The notes beneath the pieces were generated by a model, which was given only the letters and a program-made list of their open reading frames with translations, was not told where the DNA came from and searched no databases. From Elusimicrobiaceae bacterium (lineage in GTDB: Bacteria > Elusimicrobiota > Elusimicrobia > Elusimicrobiales > Elusimicrobiaceae), in assembly GCA_024405075.1 (NCBI GenBank), contig JAKSPG010000031.1, positions 1 through 10,734 on the forward strand: a stretch of DNA of 10,734 bases. The letters run 5' to 3'. Of the stretch, positions 1-6,537 are shown piece after piece. The number at the start of each line of letters is the position of its first letter. The stretch's first letter is position 1. The position numbers were made by a program, and so were the translations under genes.

Positions 1-225
1 ACGTTAGCCGCCATTGAAGTAACCCCCGTTATTGACGACCGCACCCTCACATTCTTGTTAATGAGTTTGGTTGTATCCGGCGGGATGCTCATCCCGGGTA
101 ACATCCCCAACATTATTTGCGCTTCCAAGCTGGGTATCAAAAGTAAAGAGTGGGTAAAAGCCGCCTTCGGCCTGGGGCTTATCTTGCTGATTGCCTACTT
201 TGTCATTTTAACAGCTGTGTTGTAA
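1..225 (+). CDS. DUF1646-type membrane transporter, C-terminal fragment
   Basis: Frame 1 is open from the first base to a TAA at 223-225 and gives the last 74 residues of a protein that starts outside the window. The fragment has a hydrophobic stretch (FLLMSLVVSGGMLIPG), a conserved-looking GNIPNIICASKLGIKSKEW segment and a final hydrophobic helix ending in LTAVL. The loop with GNIPNIICA followed by KLGIKSKEW is what I recall from the DUF1646 family of predicted polytopic cation transporters. That assignment rests on memory of the family and only the C-terminus is visible, so substrate and direction of transport cannot be given. It would sit in the cytoplasmic membrane. The gene ends 70 bp before the glucan phosphorylase start, with no convincing terminator between them. 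Confidence 0.6.
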   Translation, partial: TLAAIEVTPVIDDRTLTFLLMSLVVSGGMLIPGNIPNIICASKLGIKSKEWVKAAFGLGLILLIAYFVILTAVL

Positions 226-252
226 TTCTCCCCCTCGCGCGTACGAATTTTA

Positions 253-290
253 TATAATGAAATGTGCTTTATAAACGATCTTACAAGGAG
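253..290 (+). promoter_or_regulatory. Likely -10 box and ribosome binding site of the glucan phosphorylase gene
   Basis: A perfect TATAAT lies at 253-258, 38 bp before the start codon. No good -35 box lies 16-18 bp upstream, where the sequence is C-rich, so the promoter is only partly supported. The Shine-Dalgarno sequence AAGGAG is at 285-290 with five bases before the ATG at 296, which fixes that start. Confidence 0.5.
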
Positions 291-295
291 AATGT

Positions 296-2851
296 ATGAA
301 AATCCACTCTTTTAACGTACAACCCCATTTGCCCGATAATATCAAGTTTTTAGAAGAACTCGCCAACGACATGTGGTTTACCTGGAATTGGCAAGCCATT
401 TTGCTTTTTGTACAAGTAGACTCCGACCTGTGGACAGCGTCTAAACGCAACCCCAAATGGTTTTTGGGCAGCGTACCGCAAAAACGGTTTGAAGAACTCA
501 GCAAGGACGAAAATTTCGTCAACCAGGTCAACAAAGTAAAAGAAGCATATCATAACTATAAAAACAATCCGCACAACTGGTACAACGACCATAAACACGA
601 AAACGGCCAATTGTTAACCGCTTATTTTTCCATGGAGTATGGCATCGGCGAAGGATTACCTATTTACTCCGGCGGGTTAGGCATGTTGGCGGGCGACCAT
701 ATCAAATCCGCCAGCGATTTAGGTATGCCCATTATCGGCGTAGGGTTGTTTTACAAACAGGGCTATGTCCAACAGGTACTCAACCGCGAAGGTTGGCAGA
801 ACGAAGAATACCCCGATAATGACTGGGCCCACATGCCTGTAGAACGCGTGCAAGATAAAGACGGTAAAGACATCGTGGTAGATATCCCGCTGGGGGCGGA
901 AAACGTCAAAGCTTGCGTGTGGCGCGTACCCGTGGGACGCACCTCGCTTTATTTATTGGATACTAATTTGCAGGAAAACACACCCGCCCAGCGCGCCATT
1001 ACCGAAAAACTTTATGGCGGCGACCGTGAGAACCGCATCCGTCAGGAAGTGGTCCTTGGCATCGGCGGCGTGAAAGCGTTAACCGCCATGGGCATTAAGC
1101 CGACCGTTTACCACATTAACGAAGGGCACAGTGCTTTCCTCTTGTTCCAACGCATTATTGACATCATGCAAGAGAAAGGACTATCCTTTGCCCAAGCGCG
1201 CGAGATTGTGTGGGCGTCCTCGGTATTCACCACCCACACGCCGGTAATCGCCGGTAACGAACATTTTGACCCGACCCTCGTGCGTAAATATATGCAATAC
1301 TACGCCGACGAGATGCACATCTCGTGGGATGAATTTTTGGCGTTAGGGAAGGAAAAACCCACTTCCGCCACCTATTGTATGACGGTGGTGGCGCTTCGCC
1401 TGTCGGCCTATTGCAACGGGGTAGCTAAACTACACGGGGTGGTCAGCCGCGAGATGTGGCACAACCTTTGGCCCGAACTGCCTATAAGCGAAGTGCCCGT
1501 TACCAGCATTACCAACGGGATCCACAGCTCGTCGTGGATTTCGCACGAACTCAACGAGTTGTTCCGCCGCTACTTATATAATAACGACCAATACGGAGAA
1601 ATGGACCCGTCCGATACCGGCTTATGGGAAAAAATCAATACCATCCCCGATAACGAATTATGGAACGTGCATAACACCCGCAAAAATAAACTGATCGCAC
1701 TTGTGCAAAGCCGCCTCAAACGCCAGCTAACCCGCCAAGGTTTTGACGTGATGAGCATCAAAAAAGCCAGCAAAGTGCTTTGGCCCGACGTGTTGACGAT
1801 CGGTTTTGCACGACGGTTTGCCACGTACAAACGGGCTACGCTTCTGTTTAAAGATTTAAACCGCTTGGATAAAATTATCAATAACCCCCAACGCCCGGTA
1901 CAATTTGTATTCGCCGGCAAAGCGCACCCGGCCGATACCGCCGGAAAAGAATTTATCAAACTGATTGTGGGCCTTACGCAAAACGACCCGCGCTTTAAGG
2001 GCAAAATCGTATTTGTGGAAGACTACAACATGAACACCGCCCGCTACATGGTGCAAGGGGTAGACGTATGGCTTAATAACCCCATTCGCCCCATGGAAGC
2101 CAGTGGTACAAGCGGCATGAAAGCGGCCCTTAACGGCGCGCTCGCTTTATCGGTGCTGGACGGCTGGTGGGACGAGGTCGGCCCGTGCGATTTTGGCTGG
2201 TCTATCGGCGGGGCAGGAAATTATAAGTCCGACGCCGAACGCGATGCCGTGGAAGCGGAAGCCCTGTACAGTTTAATTGAACAGGAAATTGCCCCGGCTT
2301 ATTATGCCAAAGACAAAGAAGGCCTTTCCAAAACGTGGATGAGCTTAATGAAGGAATCTATTAAGCACATCGCGCCTGTATTTAACACCAACCGCATGGT
2401 AAAAGAATACTACGAACGCTTCTACGTACCGGCTCATAATTACGGAAACATCTTGCAACAAGCCGGCAAAGCCCAAGCCGTGGCCGCTTGGCGCCAAAAA
2501 ATCGCCAAGAATTGGTACCGCGTAAGCATTACCGATGTAACGCCTACCCCGCAAGAAGCTATTTCCATGGGTGAAAAAGTTAATTTTAAAGCACGCGTGA
2601 ATTTGGGCGGCTTGTCGCCCGAGGACGTACGGGTGGAATTATACTTAGGCCAGCGCGGCACACGCGGCGATATCATCAAAGAGGACGCTATCGCCATGCA
2701 ATGCATCGGCCAGGAAGAAAATACTTATTCGTACGAAGTTACCATGGCACCGCTAAACAGCGGACGGCAAGATTATGCACTTCGCATTTTGCCTGCCAAC
2801 GGTGATATCCCGCACGCGCTGACACCGCTGTTTATTCGTTGGGAAGAATAG
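296..2851 (+). CDS. glgP: Alpha-glucan (glycogen) phosphorylase, short GT35 type
   Basis: This enzyme phosphorolyses alpha-1,4-glucans in the cytoplasm, releasing glucose-1-phosphate without spending ATP. The 851-residue length fits the short bacterial and archaeal alpha-glucan phosphorylase branch that begins with a DUF3417 domain; here residues 10-100 (LPDNIKFLEELANDMWFTWNW) look like that domain. The GT35 catalytic region follows: YFSMEYGIGEGLPIYSGGLG from residue 110, a HINEGHSAF motif near 280, and GFARRFATYKR from about 502, whose basic residues match the phosphate-handling site. The pyridoxal-phosphate lysine is K609 in EASGTSGMKAALNG. The last 110 residues form a beta-rich C-terminal extension typical of this branch. 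The start is set by AAGGAG five bases upstream. No other glycogen gene is visible nearby, so it is probably transcribed alone or with the upstream transporter. All motifs appear intact. Confidence 0.95.
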   Translation: MKIHSFNVQPHLPDNIKFLEELANDMWFTWNWQAILLFVQVDSDLWTASKRNPKWFLGSVPQKRFEELSKDENFVNQVNKVKEAYHNYKNNPHNWYNDHKHENGQLLTAYFSMEYGIGEGLPIYSGGLGMLAGDHIKSASDLGMPIIGVGLFYKQGYVQQVLNREGWQNEEYPDNDWAHMPVERVQDKDGKDIVVDIPLGAENVKACVWRVPVGRTSLYLLDTNLQENTPAQRAITEKLYGGDRENRIRQEVVLGIGGVKALTAMGIKPTVYHINEGHSAFLLFQRIIDIMQEKGLSFAQAREIVWASSVFTTHTPVIAGNEHFDPTLVRKYMQYYADEMHISWDEFLALGKEKPTSATYCMTVVALRLSAYCNGVAKLHGVVSREMWHNLWPELPISEVPVTSITNGIHSSSWISHELNELFRRYLYNNDQYGEMDPSDTGLWEKINTIPDNELWNVHNTRKNKLIALVQSRLKRQLTRQGFDVMSIKKASKVLWPDVLTIGFARRFATYKRATLLFKDLNRLDKIINNPQRPVQFVFAGKAHPADTAGKEFIKLIVGLTQNDPRFKGKIVFVEDYNMNTARYMVQGVDVWLNNPIRPMEASGTSGMKAALNGALALSVLDGWWDEVGPCDFGWSIGGAGNYKSDAERDAVEAEALYSLIEQEIAPAYYAKDKEGLSKTWMSLMKESIKHIAPVFNTNRMVKEYYERFYVPAHNYGNILQQAGKAQAVAAWRQKIAKNWYRVSITDVTPTPQEAISMGEKVNFKARVNLGGLSPEDVRVELYLGQRGTRGDIIKEDAIAMQCIGQEENTYSYEVTMAPLNSGRQDYALRILPANGDIPHALTPLFIRWEE

Positions 2852-2879
2852 AGCGGTTAATGCTAAAAACTGAAAATGT

Positions 2880-2913
2880 ACGCTATCCAGCCATCCTAAA
2901 GGCTGGTTTGCGT
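2880..2913 (+). other. Hairpin behind the glucan phosphorylase gene, possible weak terminator
   Basis: CCAGCC (2887-2892) and GGCTGG (2901-2906) form a 6 bp stem with an 8-base loop. An outer ACGC (2880-2883)/GCGT (2910-2913) pairing extends it across a short AT-rich section. Only three Ts follow the inner stem, so it is a poor intrinsic terminator. It may act as a 3' end stabiliser. Its outer arm overlaps the -35 box of the tRNA promoter. Confidence 0.4.
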
Positions 2914-2936
2914 GTGTAGTAAAAATTTAGTATTAT
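2908..2936 (+). promoter_or_regulatory. Promoter of the tRNA-Phe gene
   Basis: TTGCGT at 2908-2913 and TATTAT at 2931-2936 are 17 bp apart. Transcription would start about 2943, only a few bases before the mature tRNA 5' end at 2948. The spacing and position suit a dedicated tRNA promoter. Confidence 0.55.
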
Positions 2937-2947
2937 ATATATGTAAT

Positions 2948-3019
2948 GCCGAGGTAGCTCAGTGGTAGAGCACTGGTCTGAAAAACCAGGTGTCGACAGT
3001 TCGATCCTGTCCCTCGGCA
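2948..3019 (+). tRNA. tRNA-Phe (anticodon GAA)
   Basis: The cloverleaf folds completely. The acceptor stem is GCCGAGG (2948-2954) with CCTCGGC (3012-3018) and discriminator A3019. A D arm carries GCTC/GAGC. The anticodon stem CTGGT/ACCAG (2973-2977/2985-2989) holds a 7-base loop with GAA at 2980-2982. The T arm is GACAG/CTGTC around TTCGATC (2995-3011). The CCA tail is not encoded, so it must be added by tRNA nucleotidyltransferase. The gene stands alone between the glucan phosphorylase and a convergent small gene. Confidence 0.97.
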
Positions 3020-3034
3020 TTTCTTTTTTTTTTT
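3020..3034 (+). terminator. T-tract terminating tRNA-Phe
   Basis: Directly after the tRNA acceptor stem comes TTTC followed by 11 consecutive Ts (3024-3034). The folded tRNA can serve as the upstream hairpin of an intrinsic terminator. Confidence 0.6.
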
Positions 3035-3083
3035 GAAAAAGACCCGCTGTTTTTGCACTTTATTGCTTGGTGTCTAACTTTCA

Positions 3084-3254
3084 TTATTTGCGGGAATAAA
3101 CGATACCGTACGGGCTTTCACTGCCGCCGAGCGATTTTTTCAGTAACGACAAATCTTGCATAAATTGCGTGAGTTCTTTTTGCAAACGCACGACTTGTGC
3201 TTCCATGTTTTCCAGGCGACCGAGCAAAAGAGAAATCTTTTCGGTTTGTTTCAT
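3084..3254 (-). CDS. Small coiled-coil protein, 56 residues, function unknown
   Basis: On the minus strand an ATG at 3254-3252 opens a 56-codon frame ending in TAA at 3086-3084, with GAGGAA (3265-3260) five bases upstream as ribosome binding site. Residues 7-42 show an unbroken 3-4 hydrophobic repeat: I7, L10, L14, M17, V21, L24, L28, F31, L35, L38 and L42. That is about five coiled-coil heptads without a break, rich in Glu, Gln and Lys between. The tail from residue 43 (GGSESPYGIVYSRK) is short and polar. There is no signal peptide or membrane segment, so the protein is probably a cytoplasmic oligomer. I do not recognise the family; it recalls small helical cell-division or scaffold proteins only in shape. 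Regular heptads plus a good ribosome site argue that it is real and that longer plus-strand frames here are spurious. It follows a strongly structured leader and converges on tRNA-Phe. Confidence 0.72.
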   Translation of the reverse strand: MKQTEKISLLLGRLENMEAQVVRLQKELTQFMQDLSLLKKSLGGSESPYGIVYSRK

Positions 3255-3515
3255 ATATATTCCTCGTCAGCCGCCCATAAAAAAACGGCTGCTATATCTG
3301 AGGAACAAGAATCGCCCAAATACAACAGCCGTAGTTCCCCATCTTTTGACGGGGAACACTCGGCAACAGATACGCTTGCAATCGTTTCTGCCGCCTAATC
3401 GGCTGTTTTGGTTTTCTTGTTCCGGTGGATTTTTCCACTACGACTGCGTATTTTACACAGCACCAAAACAGTTTAAATTTATTTTCCCGCTACTGCGGTT
3501 TACTATGCTCTTCTA
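3255..3515 (-). ncRNA. Structured leader RNA or small RNA with mutually exclusive helices
   Basis: Between the promoter near 3525 and the small gene at 3254 lie about 260 nt of hairpin-dense sequence with no good frame. Helices on the minus strand: outer GGAACAAGAA (3423-3414) with TTCTTGTTCC (3311-3302), 10 bp; A:B AACAGCCG (3407-3400) with CGGCTGTT (3331-3324), 8 bp. Enclosed are one hairpin of 9 bp including two G-U pairs (3395-3362) and one of 10 bp with an AAAA loop (3357-3334). On the 5' side are small hairpins at 3498-3487, 3460-3444 and 3438-3425. Competing pairings exist: E (3471-3463) matches the A region over 9 nt; B matches C (3293-3285) over 9 bp including one wobble, with a T7 run starting at 3285; C matches D (3273-3268) just before the ribosome site. 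I could not match it to 6S RNA, RNase P RNA, tmRNA, SRP RNA, T-box or common riboswitches by eye. The 5' end is inferred from the promoter. Confidence 0.6.
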
Positions 3516-3522
3516 TAAATTT

Positions 3523-3553
3523 ATTATAACTTATTTACCCGGTTCTGCCGTAA
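3523..3553 (-). promoter_or_regulatory. Promoter of the structured RNA and small gene, overlapping the trmL stop
   Basis: A perfect TATAAT reads on the minus strand at 3528-3523, overlapping the trmL TAA (3526-3524). The best -35 candidate is TTACGG (3553-3548) with a 19 bp spacer, which is weak and long. The start would be near 3515. Read-through from trmL could also feed this leader. Confidence 0.5.
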
Positions 3554-3988
3554 GGCCTCAAATAAAACAATGGCGGCAGATGACGACAAATTCAGCGAGC
3601 GCACAGGCCCTGTCATGGGGATTGTAAACAACCGGCGTGCGTAGCGGGTGTAAAAGTCTTTGGGTAGCCCGCACGATTCCGCACCAAAAATTAAGTAACC
3701 ATCTGCAGGAAAATTCGCATCCCAGTAAGCAGTTCTGCCTTTGGTGGAAAGGAAAAACATTTTTTCTTCTGCCGGGTTTTCGGCCGCCAAAAAATCTTCC
3801 CATGTATTGTGGCGTTTATAGTCCAGGTTAGGCCAGTAGTCCAACCCCGAGCGGCGAATTTCTTTAGACGCAATAATAAACCCAAGTTTCCCCACTAGGT
3901 GTAGCCGCGTGCCGGTAGCCACGCAGGAGCGGCCGATATTACCGGTATTAAAAGGAATTTCGGGGTTTACAAGTACGATGTTGAGCAT
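3524..3988 (-). CDS. trmL: tRNA (cytidine/uridine-34-2'-O)-methyltransferase TrmL
   Basis: TrmL uses S-adenosylmethionine to methylate the 2'-OH of the wobble base of certain leucine tRNAs. The 154-residue protein is a complete, minimal SPOUT methyltransferase without extra RNA-binding domains, as is usual for TrmL. Family motifs are all present: MLNIVLVNPEIPFNTGNIGR at the N-terminus (residues 1-20), LIFGAESCGLP at 99-109 and the C-terminal IPMTGPVRSLNLSSSAAIVL that forms the trefoil-knot cofactor site. The start at 3988 matches the family N-terminus exactly, but the ribosome site is weak (GGAT eleven bases or less upstream). It lies 92 bp behind the 2-oxoacid oxidoreductase gamma gene with no clear intrinsic terminator between, so it may be co-transcribed with that operon. 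A hairpin in the gap could modulate this. Confidence 0.92.
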   Translation of the reverse strand: MLNIVLVNPEIPFNTGNIGRSCVATGTRLHLVGKLGFIIASKEIRRSGLDYWPNLDYKRHNTWEDFLAAENPAEEKMFFLSTKGRTAYWDANFPADGYLIFGAESCGLPKDFYTRYARRLFTIPMTGPVRSLNLSSSAAIVLFEALRQNRVNKL

Positions 3989-4009
3989 GACAAATCCGTT
4001 TCAGAAACT

Positions 4010-4055
4010 GCTTTTGGAACGCGCAAACACATTAGAATTGCAACGCTCCAAAAGC
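4010..4055 (-). other. Inverted repeat in the leader of trmL
   Basis: GCTTTTGGA (4010-4018) and TCCAAAAGC (4047-4055) are perfect 9 bp complements, extendable by two pairs across one mismatch, with a loop of about 24-28 nt. No T-run follows on the minus strand, so it is unlikely to be a classical terminator. It could be a processing or attenuation hairpin between the oxidoreductase operon and trmL. A smaller CGGC-AAA-GCCG hairpin at 4065-4075 lies next to it; its four Ts are on the plus strand. Confidence 0.5.
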
Positions 4056-4080
4056 GCGTAAATCCGGCAAAGCCGTTTTA

Positions 4081-4617
4081 TTATTTCACGCTATCAAAAC
4101 CGGCTTGCAGGGCTTTCTTATTAAGCTCCAGCATTTCCGGTTTAGCCCGTTTGTAAACCTTCTTCATGGCATCTGCCACGCTGTCCAAAGAAACCGCACC
4201 TGTCAATTTTATAAAGGCACCTAGTGCTACCAAATTGGCAATCCGGTCCATACCGACTTTCTGCGCAATCTCGTTACACGGCACACAAACAACCGTAATA
4301 TCTTTACGCGTCGGGCGGGAATTAACAAGCGAACTATTTAAAATTAACAGTCCGCCCTTTTTAAGTAGCGGCTCAAATTTCGGGAGTGACGGTTCGTTCA
4401 TCACAATGACCGTTTCGGGTGCGGAAACAATCGGCGTGTACACTTCTCCGTCCGTAATAACGACGGAACAATTAGCCGTCCCGCCGCGCATTTCCGGCCC
4501 GTAGGAGGGCAGCCAGCTGGCGTTCTTTTTATCTTCTACGCCCGCTTGCGCCAGTAAAATCCCGGCGGAAACGACCCCTTGTCCACCAAATCCAGCTATA
4601 CGAACACCTTGGTACAT
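4081..4617 (-). CDS. 2-oxoacid:ferredoxin oxidoreductase, gamma subunit
   Basis: This is the 178-residue gamma subunit of a four-subunit 2-oxoacid:ferredoxin oxidoreductase, which converts a 2-oxoacid and CoA to acyl-CoA and CO2 while reducing ferredoxin. Family signatures are clear: RIAGFGGQGVVSAG at residues 6-19 and SYGPEMRGGTANCSVVIT at 38-55, then MNEPSLPKFEPLLKKGG. Length is normal for the family (about 180). The start codon overlaps the stop of the beta gene by one base (TAATG at 4619-4615), which implies translational coupling. The sequence style is that of 2-oxoglutarate (Kor) and 2-ketoisovalerate (Vor) enzymes, not pyruvate or indolepyruvate enzymes; the exact substrate cannot be decided from this subunit. 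Confidence 0.92.
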   Translation of the reverse strand: MYQGVRIAGFGGQGVVSAGILLAQAGVEDKKNASWLPSYGPEMRGGTANCSVVITDGEVYTPIVSAPETVIVMNEPSLPKFEPLLKKGGLLILNSSLVNSRPTRKDITVVCVPCNEIAQKVGMDRIANLVALGAFIKLTGAVSLDSVADAMKKVYKRAKPEMLELNKKALQAGFDSVK

Positions 4618-5360
4618 TAGTTCGCCCCCTCGTCTTTAAAAATTCCCAACGGATATTGCGGCATCATCTTGGTGCGTACAAATTCCAACGCTTGCGGTAC
4701 GCTGGCGTGCCAGTTGGTTGGACATTGGGATAAAACTTCCACCATGGAAAACCCGACATTATTTACTTGGTTTTCAAACGCTTTTTTAATAGCTTGTTTG
4801 GCCTTAATGACATTTTGCGGGTTATCAACGGCTACGCGTGCGAGGAATTTACTTCCCGTAATTTGTGCGAGCATTTCGCACATATTAATCGGCCACCCTT
4901 GCAGTTTCGGGTCGCGCCCTTTCGGCGCGGTGGTGGCCACTTGCCCTACCAGCGTGGTCGGTGCCATTTGGCCGCCGGTCATACCGTAAATAGCGTTATT
5001 GATAAAGATAACGGTGATGTTTTCGCTACGGACAGCGGCGTGTACGATTTCCGCCATGCCGATAGAAGCCAAATCACCGTCGCCTTGGTAAGAAAACACA
5101 ATCGCACCGGGTTTAGAACGTTTAACACCGGTAGCAATAGCGGGGCCGCGCCCGTGCGCACCTTGTACGGTATCACACGCAAAGTAATCGTCTGCAAATA
5201 CCGCACACCCCACGGGAGCCACCCCAATGACGCGCTCGGCAATGCCCAGTTCGTCAAAGGTTTCTCCCAGTAAGCGGTGTACAATGCCGTGGCCGCAGCC
5301 GGGGCAATAGTGCATGGGAACGTCGGTTAAACATTTCGGTTTTTGGGCAATAATCGTCAT
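4617..5360 (-). CDS. 2-oxoacid:ferredoxin oxidoreductase, beta (thiamine diphosphate) subunit
   Basis: The beta subunit holds thiamine diphosphate, where the 2-oxoacid is decarboxylated. In the 247-residue protein, CPGCGHG is at 19-25 and the thiamine diphosphate/Mg motif runs from GDGD (93-96) to the NN pair at 121-122 followed by AIYGMTGGQ. I chose the ATG at 5360 (MTIIAQKPK), not an upstream ATG at 5393. It has an AGGAGG eight bases upstream, begins one base after the alpha stop codon, and matches the usual N-terminus; the longer form would run 11 codons into alpha. The stop overlaps the gamma start by one base. No Fe-S cluster ligands beyond the early CxxC are evident, so electrons should leave through the separate ferredoxin-like subunit. 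The reaction is cytoplasmic and typical of amino-acid-fermenting anaerobes. Confidence 0.94.
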   Translation of the reverse strand: MTIIAQKPKCLTDVPMHYCPGCGHGIVHRLLGETFDELGIAERVIGVAPVGCAVFADDYFACDTVQGAHGRGPAIATGVKRSKPGAIVFSYQGDGDLASIGMAEIVHAAVRSENITVIFINNAIYGMTGGQMAPTTLVGQVATTAPKGRDPKLQGWPINMCEMLAQITGSKFLARVAVDNPQNVIKAKQAIKKAFENQVNNVGFSMVEVLSQCPTNWHASVPQALEFVRTKMMPQYPLGIFKDEGAN

Positions 5361-5361
5361 C

Positions 5362-6525
5362 TTATTTGCCTCCTTTGCGGTCGCCCTGTACACCTAGGGA
5401 CAAATCGCGCTCGCAATTGTAAGTAAAGTTAGCAGCGTGTTCTTGTAAATCAAACAGTCCGTCTTTTTTCCCGGTTAAAAGGGACCGGGCCGCGGTTAAG
5501 ATTTGCTGTCCGTCAGGCTGTCCGCCGGCGGGGTAAGCGTTTAAACCGACAGGGATATTATTCCCGACGGCCAATTTAACATCTTGTACCAGTTGGCCTA
5601 AACTTTGCTCCACCACCAACACGGCTTTGGCTCTTTTGGAAAGTTCAGCCAGGCGTTGGGACGGGAACGGCCACAACGTAATCGGGCGGAATAAGCCCAC
5701 ATTGAGCCCTTGTTCTTTGGCCAAGCTGAGGGCTTCCAAACACGCGCGGGAAGACAGGCCGTATGCCACCAGCAGTACGTCGCAATTTTCGCAGTTACGT
5801 TCTTCGTAGCGGGTTTCGGTTTTTTCAATAAGGCCGTAGCGTTTGGCGCGTTCGGTTACGTCGGCGATTAAATTATCGCCTTTGTAAGAGAACACTTTGC
5901 TTTTACCGCGGCCCTGTTTGTTGATATCTACCGCCCAGCTAAATTTGCCCAATTTGTTGGGGTCCACGGGCTCAAAATTAAAGGACATGCTTTCCATCAT
6001 TTGGCCCAAAATACCGTCGGCCAAAATCATACACGGCATGCGATATTTTTCGGCCAGTTCAATGCCCAGTTTAGGGAAGTTTCCCAGTTCTTCTACGGAA
6101 TTGGGAGCTAAAACTAAAATGTGGTAATCGCCATTACCGCCGCCGCGCGTAGCTTGGAAATAATCTCCCTGCGCGCCGGAAATACTACCCAAGCCCGGCC
6201 CGCCGCGCATCACGTTAACGATCAGGCACGGTAAATCGGCACTGGCTAAATAGGTAATGCCTTCTTGTTTTAAACTCACCCCCGGGGAAGAAGAAGACGT
6301 CATACTGCGCGTACCCGTAGCGGCCGCCCCGTAAACCATGTTAATAGCAGCTACTTCACTTTCGGCCTGCACAAACGCACCGCCATTATCCGCCAGGTGA
6401 GCGGACATATATTCGGGCACTTCGTTTTGCGGGGTAATGGGGTATCCGGCAAAGAAACGGATACCGGCGCGAATCGCACCTTCGGCCAGGGCCTCGTTAC
6501 CTTTTCGTAATGCTTTTTCACTCAT
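5362..6525 (-). CDS. vorB: 2-oxoacid:ferredoxin oxidoreductase, alpha subunit (VorB/KorA type)
   Basis: The 387-residue alpha subunit supplies the pyrimidine-binding half of the thiamine diphosphate site and the transketolase C-terminal domain. Visible signatures are GNEALAEGAIRAGIRFFAGYPITPQNEVPEYM near the N-terminus (shown here only by its hallmark GYPITPQNE, residues 28-36), the AESEVAAINMVYGAAATG segment, MTSSSSPGVSLKQEG, NVMRGGPGLG and MILADGILGQMME. This wording is closest to proteins named 3-methyl-2-oxobutanoate dehydrogenase VorB, with KorA of 2-oxoglutarate enzymes a close alternative; the symbol is therefore a best guess for substrate. The start is supported by AGAGGA eight bases upstream, which overlaps the stop codon of the preceding ferredoxin-like gene 12 bp away. 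The operon order delta-alpha-beta-gamma is the common one for Kor/Vor complexes. Confidence 0.93.
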   Translation of the reverse strand: MSEKALRKGNEALAEGAIRAGIRFFAGYPITPQNEVPEYMSAHLADNGGAFVQAESEVAAINMVYGAAATGTRSMTSSSSPGVSLKQEGITYLASADLPCLIVNVMRGGPGLGSISGAQGDYFQATRGGGNGDYHILVLAPNSVEELGNFPKLGIELAEKYRMPCMILADGILGQMMESMSFNFEPVDPNKLGKFSWAVDINKQGRGKSKVFSYKGDNLIADVTERAKRYGLIEKTETRYEERNCENCDVLLVAYGLSSRACLEALSLAKEQGLNVGLFRPITLWPFPSQRLAELSKRAKAVLVVEQSLGQLVQDVKLAVGNNIPVGLNAYPAGGQPDGQQILTAARSLLTGKKDGLFDLQEHAANFTYNCERDLSLGVQGDRKGGK

Positions 6526-6537
6526 AGATAAAATCCT

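Noticed and set aside
3268..3331. CRISPR-like or direct repeat array from the recurring CAGCCG/CGGCTG words
   Set aside because: The words alternate in orientation with irregular spacing, as expected for RNA helices, not direct repeats with spacers.
3255..3515. 6S RNA, RNase P RNA, tmRNA, SRP RNA or T-box as identity of the structured region
   Set aside because: No 5'-to-3' closing stem with the single-hairpin central bubble of 6S, no RNase P conserved blocks, no tmRNA tRNA-like end, no SRP GGAA-loop helix and no T-box TGGNACC sequence were found. A divergent 6S RNA cannot be fully excluded without a covariance search.
3156..3627. Plus-strand open frames of 80 and 152 codons
   Set aside because: They run antisense to the small coiled-coil gene, the leader and the 3' end of trmL, have low-complexity composition and no ribosome site.
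4065..4079. CGGC-AAA-GCCG-TTTT as an intrinsic terminator
   Set aside because: It has only a 4 bp stem, and its T-run is on the plus strand, where no gene precedes it; the genes here are on the minus strand.
5361..5393. Upstream start of the beta subunit at 5393
   Set aside because: It would overlap the alpha gene by 32 bp and place the AGGAGG inside the coding sequence; the ATG at 5360 fits the ribosome site and family N-terminus.
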